From Planctomycetota bacterium (GTDB lineage Bacteria; Planctomycetota; Planctomycetia; Pirellulales; Pirellulaceae): DNA of 64,000 bases. The translations under genes and the position numbers were made by a program. Position 1 is the stretch's first letter. Every line of letters begins with the position of its first letter. Positions 9,490-18,564 of the stretch are shown here, piece by piece. The stretch spans positions 62,001 to 126,000 of the forward strand of contig VGZC01000002.1 in assembly GCA_016872725.1 (NCBI GenBank). Direction: 5' to 3'. The notes beneath the pieces are model-generated. The model did no database searches. It was not told the DNA's origin and was given only the letters and a program-made list of their open reading frames with translations.

Positions 9490-11391
9490 ATGCCCACTCT
9501 GCTCCCGCAACTCGATTCGGCCGCCGCGCTCCGCGGCATGCAGCCGCAACAGCTCAAGCAGATCGCCCAAGAGATCCGCGAGGTGCTCTGCAATCTCCTG
9601 TCCGCCCGCTCGGCCCACTTCGCTTCGAACCTGGGAGTCGTCGAGCTGTGTCTCGCGCTGCACAGCGTCTTCGACTTCCGATTCGATCGGCTCATTTGGG
9701 ACACGGGCCACCAGATCTATCCGCACAAGCTGGTCACGGGCCGCTACCGCGCGTTCGGTTCGATCCGCGCGAAAGGCGGTTTGATGGGATATCCGAATCC
9801 CCAGGAGAGCGACTACGACCTGTTCATGACCGGCCACGCGGGCTGCAGCCTCTCGACGGTCATGGGCCTGCGGAGCGGCGACGAGCTCTTGGGGGAAGTC
9901 GATCGGCACGCGGTCGCCGTGATCGGCGACGGCGCGTTTCCGTCGGGGATCGTTTTCGAGGCGATGAACAACGCGAGCGCCGCGAAGTCGAAGCTGCTGG
10001 TCGTCCTGAACGACAACAAGATGTCGATCTGTCCCCGCGTCGGCGGCATGGCCCAGTACCTCGATCGTTTGCGATCGAACCCGATCTACACGGGCTTCAA
10101 GGGTGAGGTCGTCAAGGTCCTCAACCGCGTTCCCGTGCTCGGCGATCCCGCCGAACGGTTCCTCGCCCAATTGAAGGAGGCGTTCAAGGCGGGCCTTCAC
10201 GGCGGCATGCTTTTTGAAGAACTCGGATTCCGGTACCTCGGGCCGATCGACGGACACAATATCGGCCTGCTCCGCAAATACCTGAAGATGGTGCGCGGAT
10301 TGAAAGGCCCCGTGCTGTTGCATGTCGTGACGGAAAAGGGCCACGGATACCAGCCCGCCGCGGCCGATCCGGTCTTCTTCCACGCGCCGCCTCCGTTCAT
10401 CCAGGAGGACGGCCGACCGGTACCCAGGAGTTCGGACCGCCCGACCTACACCCACCGCGCGCGGGACGCGATCGCCGAACGGATGCGGGACGACGCGCGG
10501 GTCACCGTCCTGACGGCCGCGATGTGCCAGGGCAACAAACTCGAACCGGTGCGCGACGCGTTCCCCGATCGGTTCTTCGATACGGGGATTTGCGAGTCGC
10601 ATACGGTCGCGTTCGCCGCCGGGCAAGCGAAAGCCGGCCTTCGGCCGATCGTCGACATTTACAGCACGTTCCTGCAGCGGGCGTTCGACCAGATCTTCCA
10701 GGAAGTCGCCCTGCAAAATCTCCCGGTCGTCTTCACGATGGATCGAGCGGGCATCGCGGGTCCCGACGGACCGACCCATCACGGCGCGTTCGACATCGCC
10801 TACCTGCGCATGTTCCCCAACATGGCCGTGATGGCGCCGGGCGATGGTCCCGAATTGTCCGACATGTTGCGATTCGCGGTCCGGCAGGCCGGGCCGGTCG
10901 CCATCCGTTATCCGAAAGCGGCGTCGTCGGACGTGGAGCGTACCCGGGCGCCGATCGAATTGGGGCGTGCCGAGGTTGTTCGGGCGGGCCGCGACGGCGC
11001 GATCCTCTGCTTCGGCGCGCTGCTCGACGATTGCATGGCGGCGGCAGCCGACCTTTCGAAGCGGAACGAGTTGGATCTGGAAGTGATCAACGCCCGGTTC
11101 GCCAAACCGCTCGATAAGGTCCTGCTCGCCCGCGTCCTGCGCGCCGCGCCGTTCGTGGTCACGGTCGAGGAAGGCTGTTTGATGGGCGGATTCGGGAGCG
11201 CCGTGCTCGAAGTCGCCAACGATCTCGGGCTCGATACGCGCCATGTCCATCGGCTGGGCATTCCCGACCACTATGTCGACCACGGCGAGCGATCGGAGCT
11301 TCTCGCCGAATTGGCGCTCGACGCCTCGGGAATCGCCCGCGCCTGCCTCCGATTCGCCCGCATCGAACCGCTCGGCGCCCCCGGCGCCTGA
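9490..11391 (+). CDS. dxs: 1-deoxy-D-xylulose-5-phosphate synthase
   Basis: A thiamine-diphosphate enzyme that joins pyruvate and glyceraldehyde-3-phosphate, the first step of the MEP isoprenoid pathway. N-terminal motifs are HFASNLGVVEL, the ThDP-binding GDGAFPSGIVFEAMNNA (about residue 145) and NDNKMSI. The pyrimidine-binding domain has FFDTGICESHTVAFAAG, where most bacterial enzymes have GIAEQH, then YSTFLQRAFDQ. The C-terminal transketolase domain has EEGCLMGGFGSAVLE. The loop usually written GHSSTSIS is GHAGCSLS here. The length of 633 aa is normal, so this is a divergent but apparently intact Dxs. It is downstream of ispA by 3 nt. Confidence 0.95.
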   Translation: MPTLLPQLDSAAALRGMQPQQLKQIAQEIREVLCNLLSARSAHFASNLGVVELCLALHSVFDFRFDRLIWDTGHQIYPHKLVTGRYRAFGSIRAKGGLMGYPNPQESDYDLFMTGHAGCSLSTVMGLRSGDELLGEVDRHAVAVIGDGAFPSGIVFEAMNNASAAKSKLLVVLNDNKMSICPRVGGMAQYLDRLRSNPIYTGFKGEVVKVLNRVPVLGDPAERFLAQLKEAFKAGLHGGMLFEELGFRYLGPIDGHNIGLLRKYLKMVRGLKGPVLLHVVTEKGHGYQPAAADPVFFHAPPPFIQEDGRPVPRSSDRPTYTHRARDAIAERMRDDARVTVLTAAMCQGNKLEPVRDAFPDRFFDTGICESHTVAFAAGQAKAGLRPIVDIYSTFLQRAFDQIFQEVALQNLPVVFTMDRAGIAGPDGPTHHGAFDIAYLRMFPNMAVMAPGDGPELSDMLRFAVRQAGPVAIRYPKAASSDVERTRAPIELGRAEVVRAGRDGAILCFGALLDDCMAAAADLSKRNELDLEVINARFAKPLDKVLLARVLRAAPFVVTVEEGCLMGGFGSAVLEVANDLGLDTRHVHRLGIPDHYVDHGERSELLAELALDASGIARACLRFARIEPLGAPGA

Positions 11392-11777
11392 ACGCCTGGA
11401 TTCGGTGGTGTGCCGGAGCGAACCCTGGCTCCGGGGAGGACGGCCCGCGCAAGGCGGGAAACACAAGAAAGACCGTGACGTCGATGCTTGGACCGGCCTG
11501 ACGCTCCAAGACGCGTCTCGTGGTTGCCGCGCAGGAGACGACTCGCGTTCCCTCACGGCGATTTCCGTTTCTTGGGCGGCTGATCGAGCTTCACGCCGAT
11601 CGACGTGTCGAGCACAAGGCCTTCCATGGCGGGCATCGCGAATCCTGGCTCCGTCCCGGTGCGAATTGGTGTTCCACCATATGGGCAAACGGGGTAGAAC
11701 AACGGTCGGCTCGACGCGATTCCGGAGATCCGGATCGCTCCGGACGCCGCGATTCCTGGCTTGCAAGGAGGCATTCG
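11392..11777. other. Gene-free stretch after dxs
   Basis: This 386-bp stretch holds no convincing gene. Just after the dxs stop there is a 7-bp hairpin (CCGGAGC / GCTCCGG, 11413-11434) that may end the xseB-ispA-dxs transcript. On the minus strand, a short ORF at 11553-11774 lacks a ribosome-binding site and is judged spurious. The AAGGAGG at 11765-11772 belongs to the next gene. Confidence 0.5.
11413..11434 (+). terminator. Candidate terminator hairpin after dxs
   Basis: Arms CCGGAGC and GCTCCGG (7 bp perfect) with an 8-nt loop begin 22 nt after the dxs stop codon. There is no downstream T-tract, so intrinsic termination would be weak. Confidence 0.35.
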
Positions 11778-12704
11778 ATGACCCGTCGATTCCAGCCGAC
11801 CCGCGCCGTCGTTTCGGTGCTGCGCCGCGCCCCGCTCGTGATCGGAGCGATCGCGTTCACCGCCGTTCCCTGTGGATCCTCACCGCGCGACACCGCCCGG
11901 GCCGAGGACGACGCGACCTATGAGCTGCGTTACGCGTTCTCGGAAGGAGAAATACTCCGGACCAAGGTCACGCACATGGCGACGACCGAGACGACGATCC
12001 GCGGCGTCACGCAGGAATCCAAATCCCGTTCCCACTCGACCAAGATCTGGAAGGTCCTGTCGATCGACGACCAGGGCGCGTACCACATCGAGCACGAGGT
12101 CGAGAACGTCGACATGTGGCAGAAACTCAGCGATCGGCCCGAGGTCACGTTCAACAGCGGGACCGACAAGAAGGCGCCCCCCGAGTACGAATTGGCGGCC
12201 GATTCGATCGGAGTGCCCATCACGCGGGTCACCGTCGATCCGTACGGCGAAGTCAAGGAGCGTGAAGATCTCAAGGCGTCCCCGAACATGGGGCTTGGCC
12301 AGATCACGACGCCCCTTCCCAAGGGCAAGGTCGCCGTGGGCCATCAATGGGAATTCCCAACCGAGATCGCCGTGCAGATGCCCGACGGGCGCGTACGGCG
12401 CATCAAGACGCGCCAGTTGTACACGCTCGAATCGGTGAAGACGGGAGTCGCGACCATTTCGGTCAGGACCCAGATCCTCACACCCGTGAATGATCCGAAG
12501 ATCGAAGTGCAGATTGTACAGCAGATCACGAACGGACAGATCAAGTTCGACATCGATGCGGGCCGCGTACTCTCCAAGCAGGTCGATTGGGACGAATCGG
12601 TGGTCGGATTCAACGGGTCGGAAAGCCGATTCAAGTACCTGGCCCGATTCACCGAGGAGTACGTTCCCCGGCAACCGAAAGTCGCCGGCAGGCCGGCGCC
12701 GTGA
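11778..12704 (+). CDS. Exported protein of unknown function (308 aa)
   Basis: The start follows an AAGGAGG site at 11765-11772. Residues 1-42 form an export signal (MTRRFQPTRAVVSVLRRAPLVIG, hydrophobic core to AVPCG, then a processing region near TARAED). The mature part is beta-rich without obvious catalytic motifs: YELRYAFSEGEILRTKVTHM, then PITRVTVDPYGEV, PKGKVAVGHQWEFP and DAGRVLSKQVDWDE. The pattern, with a ...GEVKERED... stretch and a PLPKGKVAVGHQW turn, resembles the secreted DUF6263-like proteins that are common in planctomycetes, but I cannot confirm that name. A periplasmic or cell-surface location is inferred. Confidence 0.75.
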   Translation: MTRRFQPTRAVVSVLRRAPLVIGAIAFTAVPCGSSPRDTARAEDDATYELRYAFSEGEILRTKVTHMATTETTIRGVTQESKSRSHSTKIWKVLSIDDQGAYHIEHEVENVDMWQKLSDRPEVTFNSGTDKKAPPEYELAADSIGVPITRVTVDPYGEVKEREDLKASPNMGLGQITTPLPKGKVAVGHQWEFPTEIAVQMPDGRVRRIKTRQLYTLESVKTGVATISVRTQILTPVNDPKIEVQIVQQITNGQIKFDIDAGRVLSKQVDWDESVVGFNGSESRFKYLARFTEEYVPRQPKVAGRPAP

Positions 12705-12834
12705 CGCCGCGCGTCCCGGCTTCGCCTTCGGGTCGTCCGCTCGAATGCGGTGAAACGGCCCCGCTCCGCTCCCCGCCGCGTTCCCGACGGTCCGATGGAA
12801 CGGCTATAATGGGTGTCGTCCGCGCGGGCCTTGC

Positions 12835-12864
12835 GACACCAACGAACGGGACACCAACGAACGG
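12835..12864 (+). repeat. 15-bp tandem repeat, two copies
   Basis: Unit GACACCAACGAACGG occurs twice in direct succession, followed by a partial third (GACATC). It lies in the probable leader between the TATAAT at 12805-12810 and the start codon at 12887. Confidence 0.7.
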
Positions 12865-12886
12865 GACATCGAGAGGGAGGCGGGGG

Positions 12887-14059
12887 ATGAGGCGGCGCAC
12901 CGGTTTCTTGGCGCGGGTGGCTCGCGCCGCCGCGCTGGCCTTGGCGGTGACCGGTTCGTACGGCTTCCCGCGCGTCGCGTCCGCGATCGATGTCCTCGAG
13001 GTCGAACAGGACGGGAAACCGGTCCGCATCGAAGGCAAGGTGCTCGTCGAAGCGGTGGACGGCGGCCTGCTTGTCCTGGACGTCGACGGCACGATGTGGC
13101 CCCTCCAGCCCGACGAAATCAAGAGCCGAACGACCGATGACCGACCGTTCACGCCGCTCACGGCGAAGTCGCTCGAAGAGCGGCTGCTGCTCGAGTTCCC
13201 CGACTTTCGCACGCTCCGGACGCCCCATTACGTGATCGGCTACCGCACGTCGCAGACCTACGCGCAGTGGTGTGGATCGCTCTATGAACGGCTCTACCGG
13301 GGATTCCTCAACTATTGGAAGACGCGGGGTTGGGATTTGAAGGAACCCGAACTGCCGCTCGTCGCGCTGATCTTCGAGAACCGCGAGACATTCACGAACC
13401 ATGCCCGAACCGAACTGGGTGATGCGGCATCGGGCGTGATCGGCTATTACAACATGCGGTCGAACCGGGTCACGATGTACGACTTGACCGGGGTCGACGA
13501 GTTCCGAAGGAACGGGCCCCGTGCGAGTGATGCGGCGCACATCCAGCAGATCCTCTCGCAACCGGGCGCCGAGCGCACCGTCGCGACGATCGTGCACGAA
13601 GCCACGCACCAGCTCGCCTACAACTGCGGAGTCCAGGTGCGGTACGCGGCGAATCCGATGTGGGTCAGCGAGGGGCTCGCCGTTTTCTTCGAGTCACCGG
13701 ACCACAAGAGCGATCGCGGGTGGCGCACCGTCGGAGCCGTCAATCAGGTGCACCTCGCCAATTTCCTTCAATACATGGCCACGCGTCCGGAGAACTCGCT
13801 GTTGACGCTGTTGATCGAGGACAAACGGTTTCACGATCCGAAGCAGATCCCCGACGCCTATTCGGAAGCATGGGGTCTGAACCATTTCCTGGCCAACCGG
13901 CGACGCGACCAATATGTCGCCTATCTCAAGCGGCTCGCCGAAAAAAAACCGCTGGTCGAGGAAACGCCCCAGGATCGGCTCGCCCTCTTCAAGGAGTGTT
14001 TTGGCGACCTGAGGACGGTCGACGAGGAGTTCCTGAGGTACATGCGGAAACTGCGTTGA
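12887..14059 (+). CDS. Secreted DUF1570-type zinc metalloprotease-like protein
   Basis: The 390-aa protein has a signal peptide (RRRTGFLARVARAAALALAV to ASA, cut near residue 31), a small beta domain, then a gluzincin-like domain. The metal-binding motif is IVHEATHQLAYNCG (HExxH at about residue 228), followed by WVSEGLAVFFE with the likely third ligand Glu. This arrangement matches DUF1570 proteins. The ATG at 12887 is preceded by GGGAGG at 12875-12880. A longer frame would run upstream through the tandem repeat and lacks the signal. A TATAAT at 12805-12810 is a likely -10 box. Substrate unknown, probably an envelope or extracellular protein. Confidence 0.82.
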   Translation: MRRRTGFLARVARAAALALAVTGSYGFPRVASAIDVLEVEQDGKPVRIEGKVLVEAVDGGLLVLDVDGTMWPLQPDEIKSRTTDDRPFTPLTAKSLEERLLLEFPDFRTLRTPHYVIGYRTSQTYAQWCGSLYERLYRGFLNYWKTRGWDLKEPELPLVALIFENRETFTNHARTELGDAASGVIGYYNMRSNRVTMYDLTGVDEFRRNGPRASDAAHIQQILSQPGAERTVATIVHEATHQLAYNCGVQVRYAANPMWVSEGLAVFFESPDHKSDRGWRTVGAVNQVHLANFLQYMATRPENSLLTLLIEDKRFHDPKQIPDAYSEAWGLNHFLANRRRDQYVAYLKRLAEKKPLVEETPQDRLALFKECFGDLRTVDEEFLRYMRKLR

Positions 14060-14177
14060 ACGCCGCGCGGCTTGCGGCGCGGGGTTGGTTCGCTTGCGGC
14101 GGCGGGCAACCGCGGACTATCATGGCGTCGGCCGCGTCGGCGTTGGCAGGTGGGGCCCCACGAGAGGAAACACGATC

Positions 14178-15521
14178 ATGATCGAGCGGAACGAATCGAA
14201 CGGACCGTCCGGTGACGGGCGCGCCGCGAACCAGGGCATCTCCGCCGAGGAACCGACGCGGCGGTCCTTCGTGCGCGGGACGGCGGCCGCCGCGCTCGGT
14301 GCCGCGCTCGGCGCCCTCGGACAACCGCGCTCGGCGCACGCCGCCGGCTCCGATACGCTGCGGATCGGATTGATCGGATGCGGCGGACGCGGAACGAGCG
14401 CCGCCGTCAACGCGCTGCAGGCCGATTCCAACACGAAGCTGACCGTGATGGCCGACATCTTCGCGGATCGGATCCAGCAGAGCCGCAAGACGCTGTTGCG
14501 CCAACCGGTCGCCGATCGGATCGACGTCCCCGACGATCGGTGCTTCTCGGACTTCGACGGATACAAGAAGGTCATGGAGTCGGACATCGACGTCGTCCTG
14601 CTCTGCACACCCCCCCATTTCCGGCCCGCGCATCTCGAAGCGGCCATCGCGGCGGGCAAGCACGTCTTCTGCGAAAAACCGGTTGCCGTCGACGCGCCCG
14701 GGGTCAACAGCGTTCTGAGGACGGTCGAGCTCGCCCGACAGAAAAACCTGACGATCGTTTCCGGACTCTGCTGGCGATACGATCTGGGCGTGCTCGCCAC
14801 GATGAAACGCATCCAGGACGGAGCGATCGGCGAGCTGCTCACGATCCAGGAAAACTACCTCACCAACACGCTCTGGCATCGGGGTCGCGAGCCGTCATGG
14901 AGCGAAATGGAATACCAGATCCGCAACTGGATGTACTTCACGTGGCTCTCGGGGGACCACATCGTCGAACAGCACGTGCACAGCCTCGACAAGGCCCTTT
15001 GGCTCATGAATGACCAACCGCCCGCGCGCTGTTTTGGGCTGGGTGGACGCCAGGTCCGGTCGGGCGAGATGTGGGGGCATATCTACGACCACTTCGCCGT
15101 CTGCTATGAATGGCCGGGCGGCCAGAAGGTGTTCTCCCATACGCGGCAGATGGCCGATTGTTTCAACGACGTCGAGGACTACGTGGTCGGCACGAACGGC
15201 ACGGCGCGGGTCCTCGCGCACGAAGTCGCGCCGCGCGGCGGCGCCGCGTGGAAATTCACCGGTGAACGGCCGAGCATGTACGATCTGGAGCACCAGGCCC
15301 TGTTCGCGGGCCTCCGATCGGGCCAGATCCTGAACAACGGCATTTACATGTCGTTCAGCACGATGCTCGCCATCATGGGTCGGGAAGCCTGCTATTCGGG
15401 CCAGTCGATCACCTGGGAACAGGCGATGGCGTCGACGACCAGCCTGTCGCCGACCGCCTATGCGTGGGGCGACGTGCCGGCTCCGACCGTCGCCATGCCC
15501 GGTACGACCAAGGCTTTTTGA
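14178..15521 (+). CDS. Gfo/Idh/MocA-family oxidoreductase, Tat-exported
   Basis: Begins with a twin-arginine signal (TRRSFVRGTAAAALGAALGA, residues 27-46), so a folded, cofactor-loaded enzyme is exported. The Rossmann motif is IGLIGCGGRGTSA, and the family's FCEKPVAVD (catalytic Lys) is at about residue 173. The C-terminal half has the family beta-sheet domain with SGDHIVEQHVHSLD. The 447 aa are normal for the exported planctomycete members, thought to oxidise or isomerise sugars or polyols with NAD(P). The start at 14178 is chosen from the Tat signal and a GAGAGG upstream. Substrate unknown. Confidence 0.9.
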   Translation: MIERNESNGPSGDGRAANQGISAEEPTRRSFVRGTAAAALGAALGALGQPRSAHAAGSDTLRIGLIGCGGRGTSAAVNALQADSNTKLTVMADIFADRIQQSRKTLLRQPVADRIDVPDDRCFSDFDGYKKVMESDIDVVLLCTPPHFRPAHLEAAIAAGKHVFCEKPVAVDAPGVNSVLRTVELARQKNLTIVSGLCWRYDLGVLATMKRIQDGAIGELLTIQENYLTNTLWHRGREPSWSEMEYQIRNWMYFTWLSGDHIVEQHVHSLDKALWLMNDQPPARCFGLGGRQVRSGEMWGHIYDHFAVCYEWPGGQKVFSHTRQMADCFNDVEDYVVGTNGTARVLAHEVAPRGGAAWKFTGERPSMYDLEHQALFAGLRSGQILNNGIYMSFSTMLAIMGREACYSGQSITWEQAMASTTSLSPTAYAWGDVPAPTVAMPGTTKAF

Positions 15522-15527
15522 TCCGCT

Positions 15528-15572
15528 CTTGGATACGCGGCCCTTGGATACGCGGCCCTTGGATACGCGGCC
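15528..15572. repeat. 15-bp tandem repeat, three copies
   Basis: Unit CTTGGATACGCGGCC is repeated three times exactly (15528, 15543, 15558), with a fourth decayed copy to about 15582. It fills the gap between the convergent oxidoreductase gene and dnaA. Confidence 0.85.
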
Positions 15573-15583
15573 CTTGGGTCCGC

Positions 15584-17041
15584 CTATCCCGTGCGCAACT
15601 GCGATTCGATTCGGCGAATCGCATCCTCGATCGGAAGTTCGCCGTGCACGAGCCGCACGGCGTCGTTGCGGTCGAGCCATCGTTTGACCTGGCGTTCGGC
15701 CGAAACGACCGTGCTGTGGCTGCGTTTCCCGAAGTGGCGGCAGATCTCGGAGACCCCCGCGCGGGTGTGCTTCCGCGCGAGCCACATCGCGAGCATCCTC
15801 GGCTGACTGATCCGCTTGCAACGGTTGTCGGCGTGGAGCGACGCGCGATCCAAGCCGAACAGATCGCAGACCGCCTCGTCGATGTCCGCGAGACGCACGG
15901 CGCGCGCCGGCGCGCGGACGAGATCCAGGAGGGCCGATTCGGCCGATGCCGTATCGAGCGGTTTGCCGGTCGCGTGCCGCGTCGCGACGAGCCGGTAGAC
16001 GGCGCCGGCGATCCGTCGCGCGTCACCCGCGAATCGCTCGGCGATCCAATCGACGACGTCCCTCGGCAATCCGCCATGTTCCCTCGCGACCTGCTCGACG
16101 ATGCCGCGCCGCGCTTCGAACCCCGGATAGGGCAGCTCGCAGACAACGCCGCCACGAAGGCGGCCCGCAAGCCCCGCGTGAAACGCCGCCAGCTCGTATG
16201 GAGATCGGTCGGCCGCCAGGACGAGTTGCCGCCGTTCGCGGATGAGATAGTCGATCGTCGCCTGCAATTCGCCGAGCGTCTGTTTCTTTCCGTTGAAGAA
16301 CTGCAGGTCGTCGATGAGCAACAGGTCGACCTCGCGGAACTTCCGCCGAAAACTCGGCATCCCCTTCCCCTGGAGCGCCTCGAGGAACTGGGCCGTGAAC
16401 TGTTCGGCGGAGACGCCGACGACGCGCCGTATTCCGGCGCGGCGCCGCGCCTCGCGGCGCACGTGGTCGAGGAAATGCGTCTTGCCGCAGCCGGTCGGTC
16501 CGTGGACGAAAAACGGGGTCACCTTGCCGGGCTGCCGGAGGACCATATCGAGCGACGCGGACGCGACGCCGTGCTCTTCACCGAGCATGAACGCGAGGAA
16601 CGCCTGCGAATCGGGCGAGGGCGCCGCGGCACGTTGCCCGTTCGACGCCGGCCCGCCGACACGACCGTCGGCTCCGTTCGTATCGAGGCCGCTCGCCACG
16701 CTCCTTCGAATCGCGCGGCCGCACGGTTGCGACGACCGCGAATCCGGCGCGCGTGCGGGAGTCGCGTCCGCACCGTTCGGTCGAACGCGATCCGCGTCGA
16801 CTCGGAACTCGACGCGCGTCTCGGCGCCGACCGTCTCGCGCACGACAGCCTCGATCGCCGCCCGATGCGTCCGTTGGAGTCGTTCCGCGCGGAACGGATC
16901 GGCGACCGTCACGATGATCCGATCGGCCTCGTGGTCGATCGCGGCGTGGCCACCGAAGTACAACGCGAACGGCTCGGGACCGAACCGGTCCGCCAAGGCG
17001 ATCCACACGGCGGACGCGATTTCCAAATCGTGGTTGCTCAC
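15584..17041 (-). CDS. dnaA: Chromosomal replication initiator DnaA
   Basis: DnaA binds DnaA boxes and melts the origin. The protein starts SNHDLEIASAVWIALADRFG after a GTG, a typical domain I. Domain III has Walker A GPTGCGKTHFLD (about residue 180) and Walker B LLLIDDLQFF, and the C-terminal domain IV has the signature FGKRSHSTVVSAERQV. With this start it is 485 aa, normal length. The frame is open to another GTG at 17200, which would add 53 poorly conserved residues. The GTG at 17041 overlaps the TGA of a 58-codon upstream ORF (GTGA) and fits the family's N-terminus. A strong promoter lies at 17231-17258. The gene ends 62 nt from a convergent oxidoreductase. Confidence 0.93.
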   Translation of the reverse strand: MSNHDLEIASAVWIALADRFGPEPFALYFGGHAAIDHEADRIIVTVADPFRAERLQRTHRAAIEAVVRETVGAETRVEFRVDADRVRPNGADATPARAPDSRSSQPCGRAIRRSVASGLDTNGADGRVGGPASNGQRAAAPSPDSQAFLAFMLGEEHGVASASLDMVLRQPGKVTPFFVHGPTGCGKTHFLDHVRREARRRAGIRRVVGVSAEQFTAQFLEALQGKGMPSFRRKFREVDLLLIDDLQFFNGKKQTLGELQATIDYLIRERRQLVLAADRSPYELAAFHAGLAGRLRGGVVCELPYPGFEARRGIVEQVAREHGGLPRDVVDWIAERFAGDARRIAGAVYRLVATRHATGKPLDTASAESALLDLVRAPARAVRLADIDEAVCDLFGLDRASLHADNRCKRISQPRMLAMWLARKHTRAGVSEICRHFGKRSHSTVVSAERQVKRWLDRNDAVRLVHGELPIEDAIRRIESQLRTG

Positions 17042-17214
17042 TTCCTGCCGCGTCCTCTGCGCATACCGCGATCGCCGTTGTGCAACGAAGTGCGCGGGGT
17101 TCCCTGGGCCACGAATCCCCGAAGCACGCTGTCGAACGCAGCGAGAATCCTGAATCGAAGCACTCGACGTCGGCCGATTCCCTCGTCCGCGTCGAACCAC
17201 GTTCCACGACGCAT
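17038..17214 (-). CDS. Candidate leader ORF overlapping dnaA (58 aa)
   Basis: An ATG at 17214, about 10 nt after the predicted transcription start, opens a 58-codon frame beginning MRRGTWFDADEGIG and ending RRGRGRK. Its TGA overlaps the dnaA GTG by 4 nt. It is basic and unlike anything I recognise. It could couple translation to dnaA, or it may just be an open frame in the leader. Confidence 0.25.
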   Translation of the reverse strand: MRRGTWFDADEGIGRRRVLRFRILAAFDSVLRGFVAQGTPRTSLHNGDRGMRRGRGRK

Positions 17215-17230
17215 GAGCCGTGGACCGCCG

Positions 17231-17258
17231 ATTGTACGACTGCTAGCACTCCTGTCAA
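17231..17258 (-). promoter_or_regulatory. Sigma-70-type promoter of dnaA
   Basis: Reading the minus strand: TTGACA (17258-17253), 16 nt, TACAAT (17236-17231). The -35 is a perfect consensus and the -10 matches 5 of 6, making it the best-looking promoter in the window. It points at dnaA. Confidence 0.75.
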
Positions 17259-17310
17259 ACGGTTCTCGGCGCGGTGTCCGGTCCTTTTCATCGACTGATG
17301 AGGATGCCGC

Positions 17311-17424
17311 ATGAAAATCCCGCGAGGTCATCCCAAAAAGATCGATCCGACTCGCTTGAAAAGGCGTGCAAAACCCGTCGACCATTCGCGCGCCAAAGAG
17401 GGCGGAAATCGCCGCGGAACCTAA
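17311..17424 (+). CDS. Candidate 37-aa basic protein next to dnaA
   Basis: The sequence MKIPRGHPKKIDPTRLKRR continues to a total of 37 residues and is strongly basic. A GAGGA at about 17300-17304 gives a properly spaced ribosome-binding site. Its last four bases overlap the end of the convergent GNAT gene. It is not RpmH (L34), which sits beside dnaA in many bacteria but begins MKRTYQPS. Whether it is a small nucleic-acid-binding protein or an open frame by chance is undecided. Confidence 0.4.
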   Translation: MKIPRGHPKKIDPTRLKRRAKPVDHSRAKEGGNRRGT

Positions 17425-18401
17425 GTCATCCTCGGCCCGTCAGTTACGCCGTCGACTTCGCGCCGGCGCCATGCGCTGAACGTGCGAACCCAAACGACGC
17501 GCCGCCCCCACGACTCGAAACCCGCCCCGCGATAGGCGGCCCGCGCCGCGTCGTTCGCTCGATCGACGGCGAGCACGATCCGCGATCGACCCGCCTCGCA
17601 TGCCACGCGGTGCGCCTGAATCACGAGGTCGCGCGCGAGCCCCTTCCCGCGATGCTCGGGCACGATGCCCATGTACATGAGTTCGACCTGGTCCGCCGCC
17701 GGATGGTCCGCCAACAAGAGGCATCCGACGGGTTCCCGGCGCCGCAGGACGATCCGCCACCAATCCGGCCGATAGACACCCGTTGACCGGTATCCGTCGA
17801 GAACCTCGTCGATCGAGCGAAGTCCGTCGAGACGCGGGCAATCTCGCGAATCGCCATACGTGCGTTCGATGACGCGGCCGAGGAGGTCGAGCGCGGATGC
17901 GTCGGAAACGGAAACGAATTCAAGCCGATCGGCCGCATGAAGCGCCATGTCGGCGCGGTTCCATGTCGGCGCGGTCAGGTATTCGATCTCCGCCACCAAG
18001 AGGAACGACGCGGTTTCCAGACGCGACGCGGCCCGTTCGTCCGATGGTTCCACGCACGCTTGCACGATCCGTACCGACTGATCGAATGCCCAGTGCAGGC
18101 AATCCTCGATCAATGCCCGCGCGGTCGACTCGGGCTCGCCCGGAACAAGCCGCGGCGGCCAAAGGAAAGCGACGGCGCCCGATGTGGGCTGAATGAGGAT
18201 CGCGCCGACCATCCGCTCGTCACGCACGGCGACCCGCAATCCTCCCGGAGCAAACAGGGATCCACCGACCACGCTTCGCACCTCGCGCCCCGACCCATCG
18301 CCGTCGGATTCGCACGCGCCGAGCAACCGGACGGCGGCGTCCCATTCGGCGAATGGGGCAACCCGTCGCGTCACTCGGTCCGTCCCACTGCAATCGGCCA
18401 T
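17421..18401 (-). CDS. GNAT-family N-acetyltransferase (two-domain)
   Basis: A 326-aa protein with the acetyl-CoA-binding motif A near the C-terminus: VELMYMGIVPEHRGKGLARDL (about residue 235), followed by VDRANDAARAAYRGAGFE. The N-terminal half has a weaker GNAT-like pattern (GAILIQPTSGAVAF), suggesting a tandem GNAT like mycothiol synthase-type enzymes. The ATG at 18401 is preceded on the minus strand by GGAGGG. The acceptor is unknown. Confidence 0.85.
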   Translation of the reverse strand: MADCSGTDRVTRRVAPFAEWDAAVRLLGACESDGDGSGREVRSVVGGSLFAPGGLRVAVRDERMVGAILIQPTSGAVAFLWPPRLVPGEPESTARALIEDCLHWAFDQSVRIVQACVEPSDERAASRLETASFLLVAEIEYLTAPTWNRADMALHAADRLEFVSVSDASALDLLGRVIERTYGDSRDCPRLDGLRSIDEVLDGYRSTGVYRPDWWRIVLRRREPVGCLLLADHPAADQVELMYMGIVPEHRGKGLARDLVIQAHRVACEAGRSRIVLAVDRANDAARAAYRGAGFESWGRRVVWVRTFSAWRRREVDGVTDGPRMT

Positions 18402-18564
18402 GATCGCGGCCCCCTCCTGTCACGCTCGGCCGGCATGCATCCCCATTGACGACATGATACCCGCGATCGGGCTATACTGGATGCGCGCCGTTTCGCGGCG
18501 GATTCGATGCGGGTTGCGGCGGGCGTGCGAGCACGAGCACCAGGATATGGAGGGACCGAGGGTC

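Noticed and set aside
8527-11766. 1079-codon antisense ORF over ispA and dxs
   Set aside because: A GC-rich shadow of two well-recognised genes; its translation has no domain and is rich in Arg/His/Asp from reversed codons.
11553-11774. 73-codon minus-strand ORF
   Set aside because: No ribosome-binding site and no recognisable protein features.
15464-17314. 616-codon ORF antisense to dnaA
   Set aside because: Shadow of dnaA on the other strand with no recognisable domain.
17042-17430. Replication origin next to dnaA
   Set aside because: No DnaA-box cluster or A+T-rich unwinding region seen in the gap.
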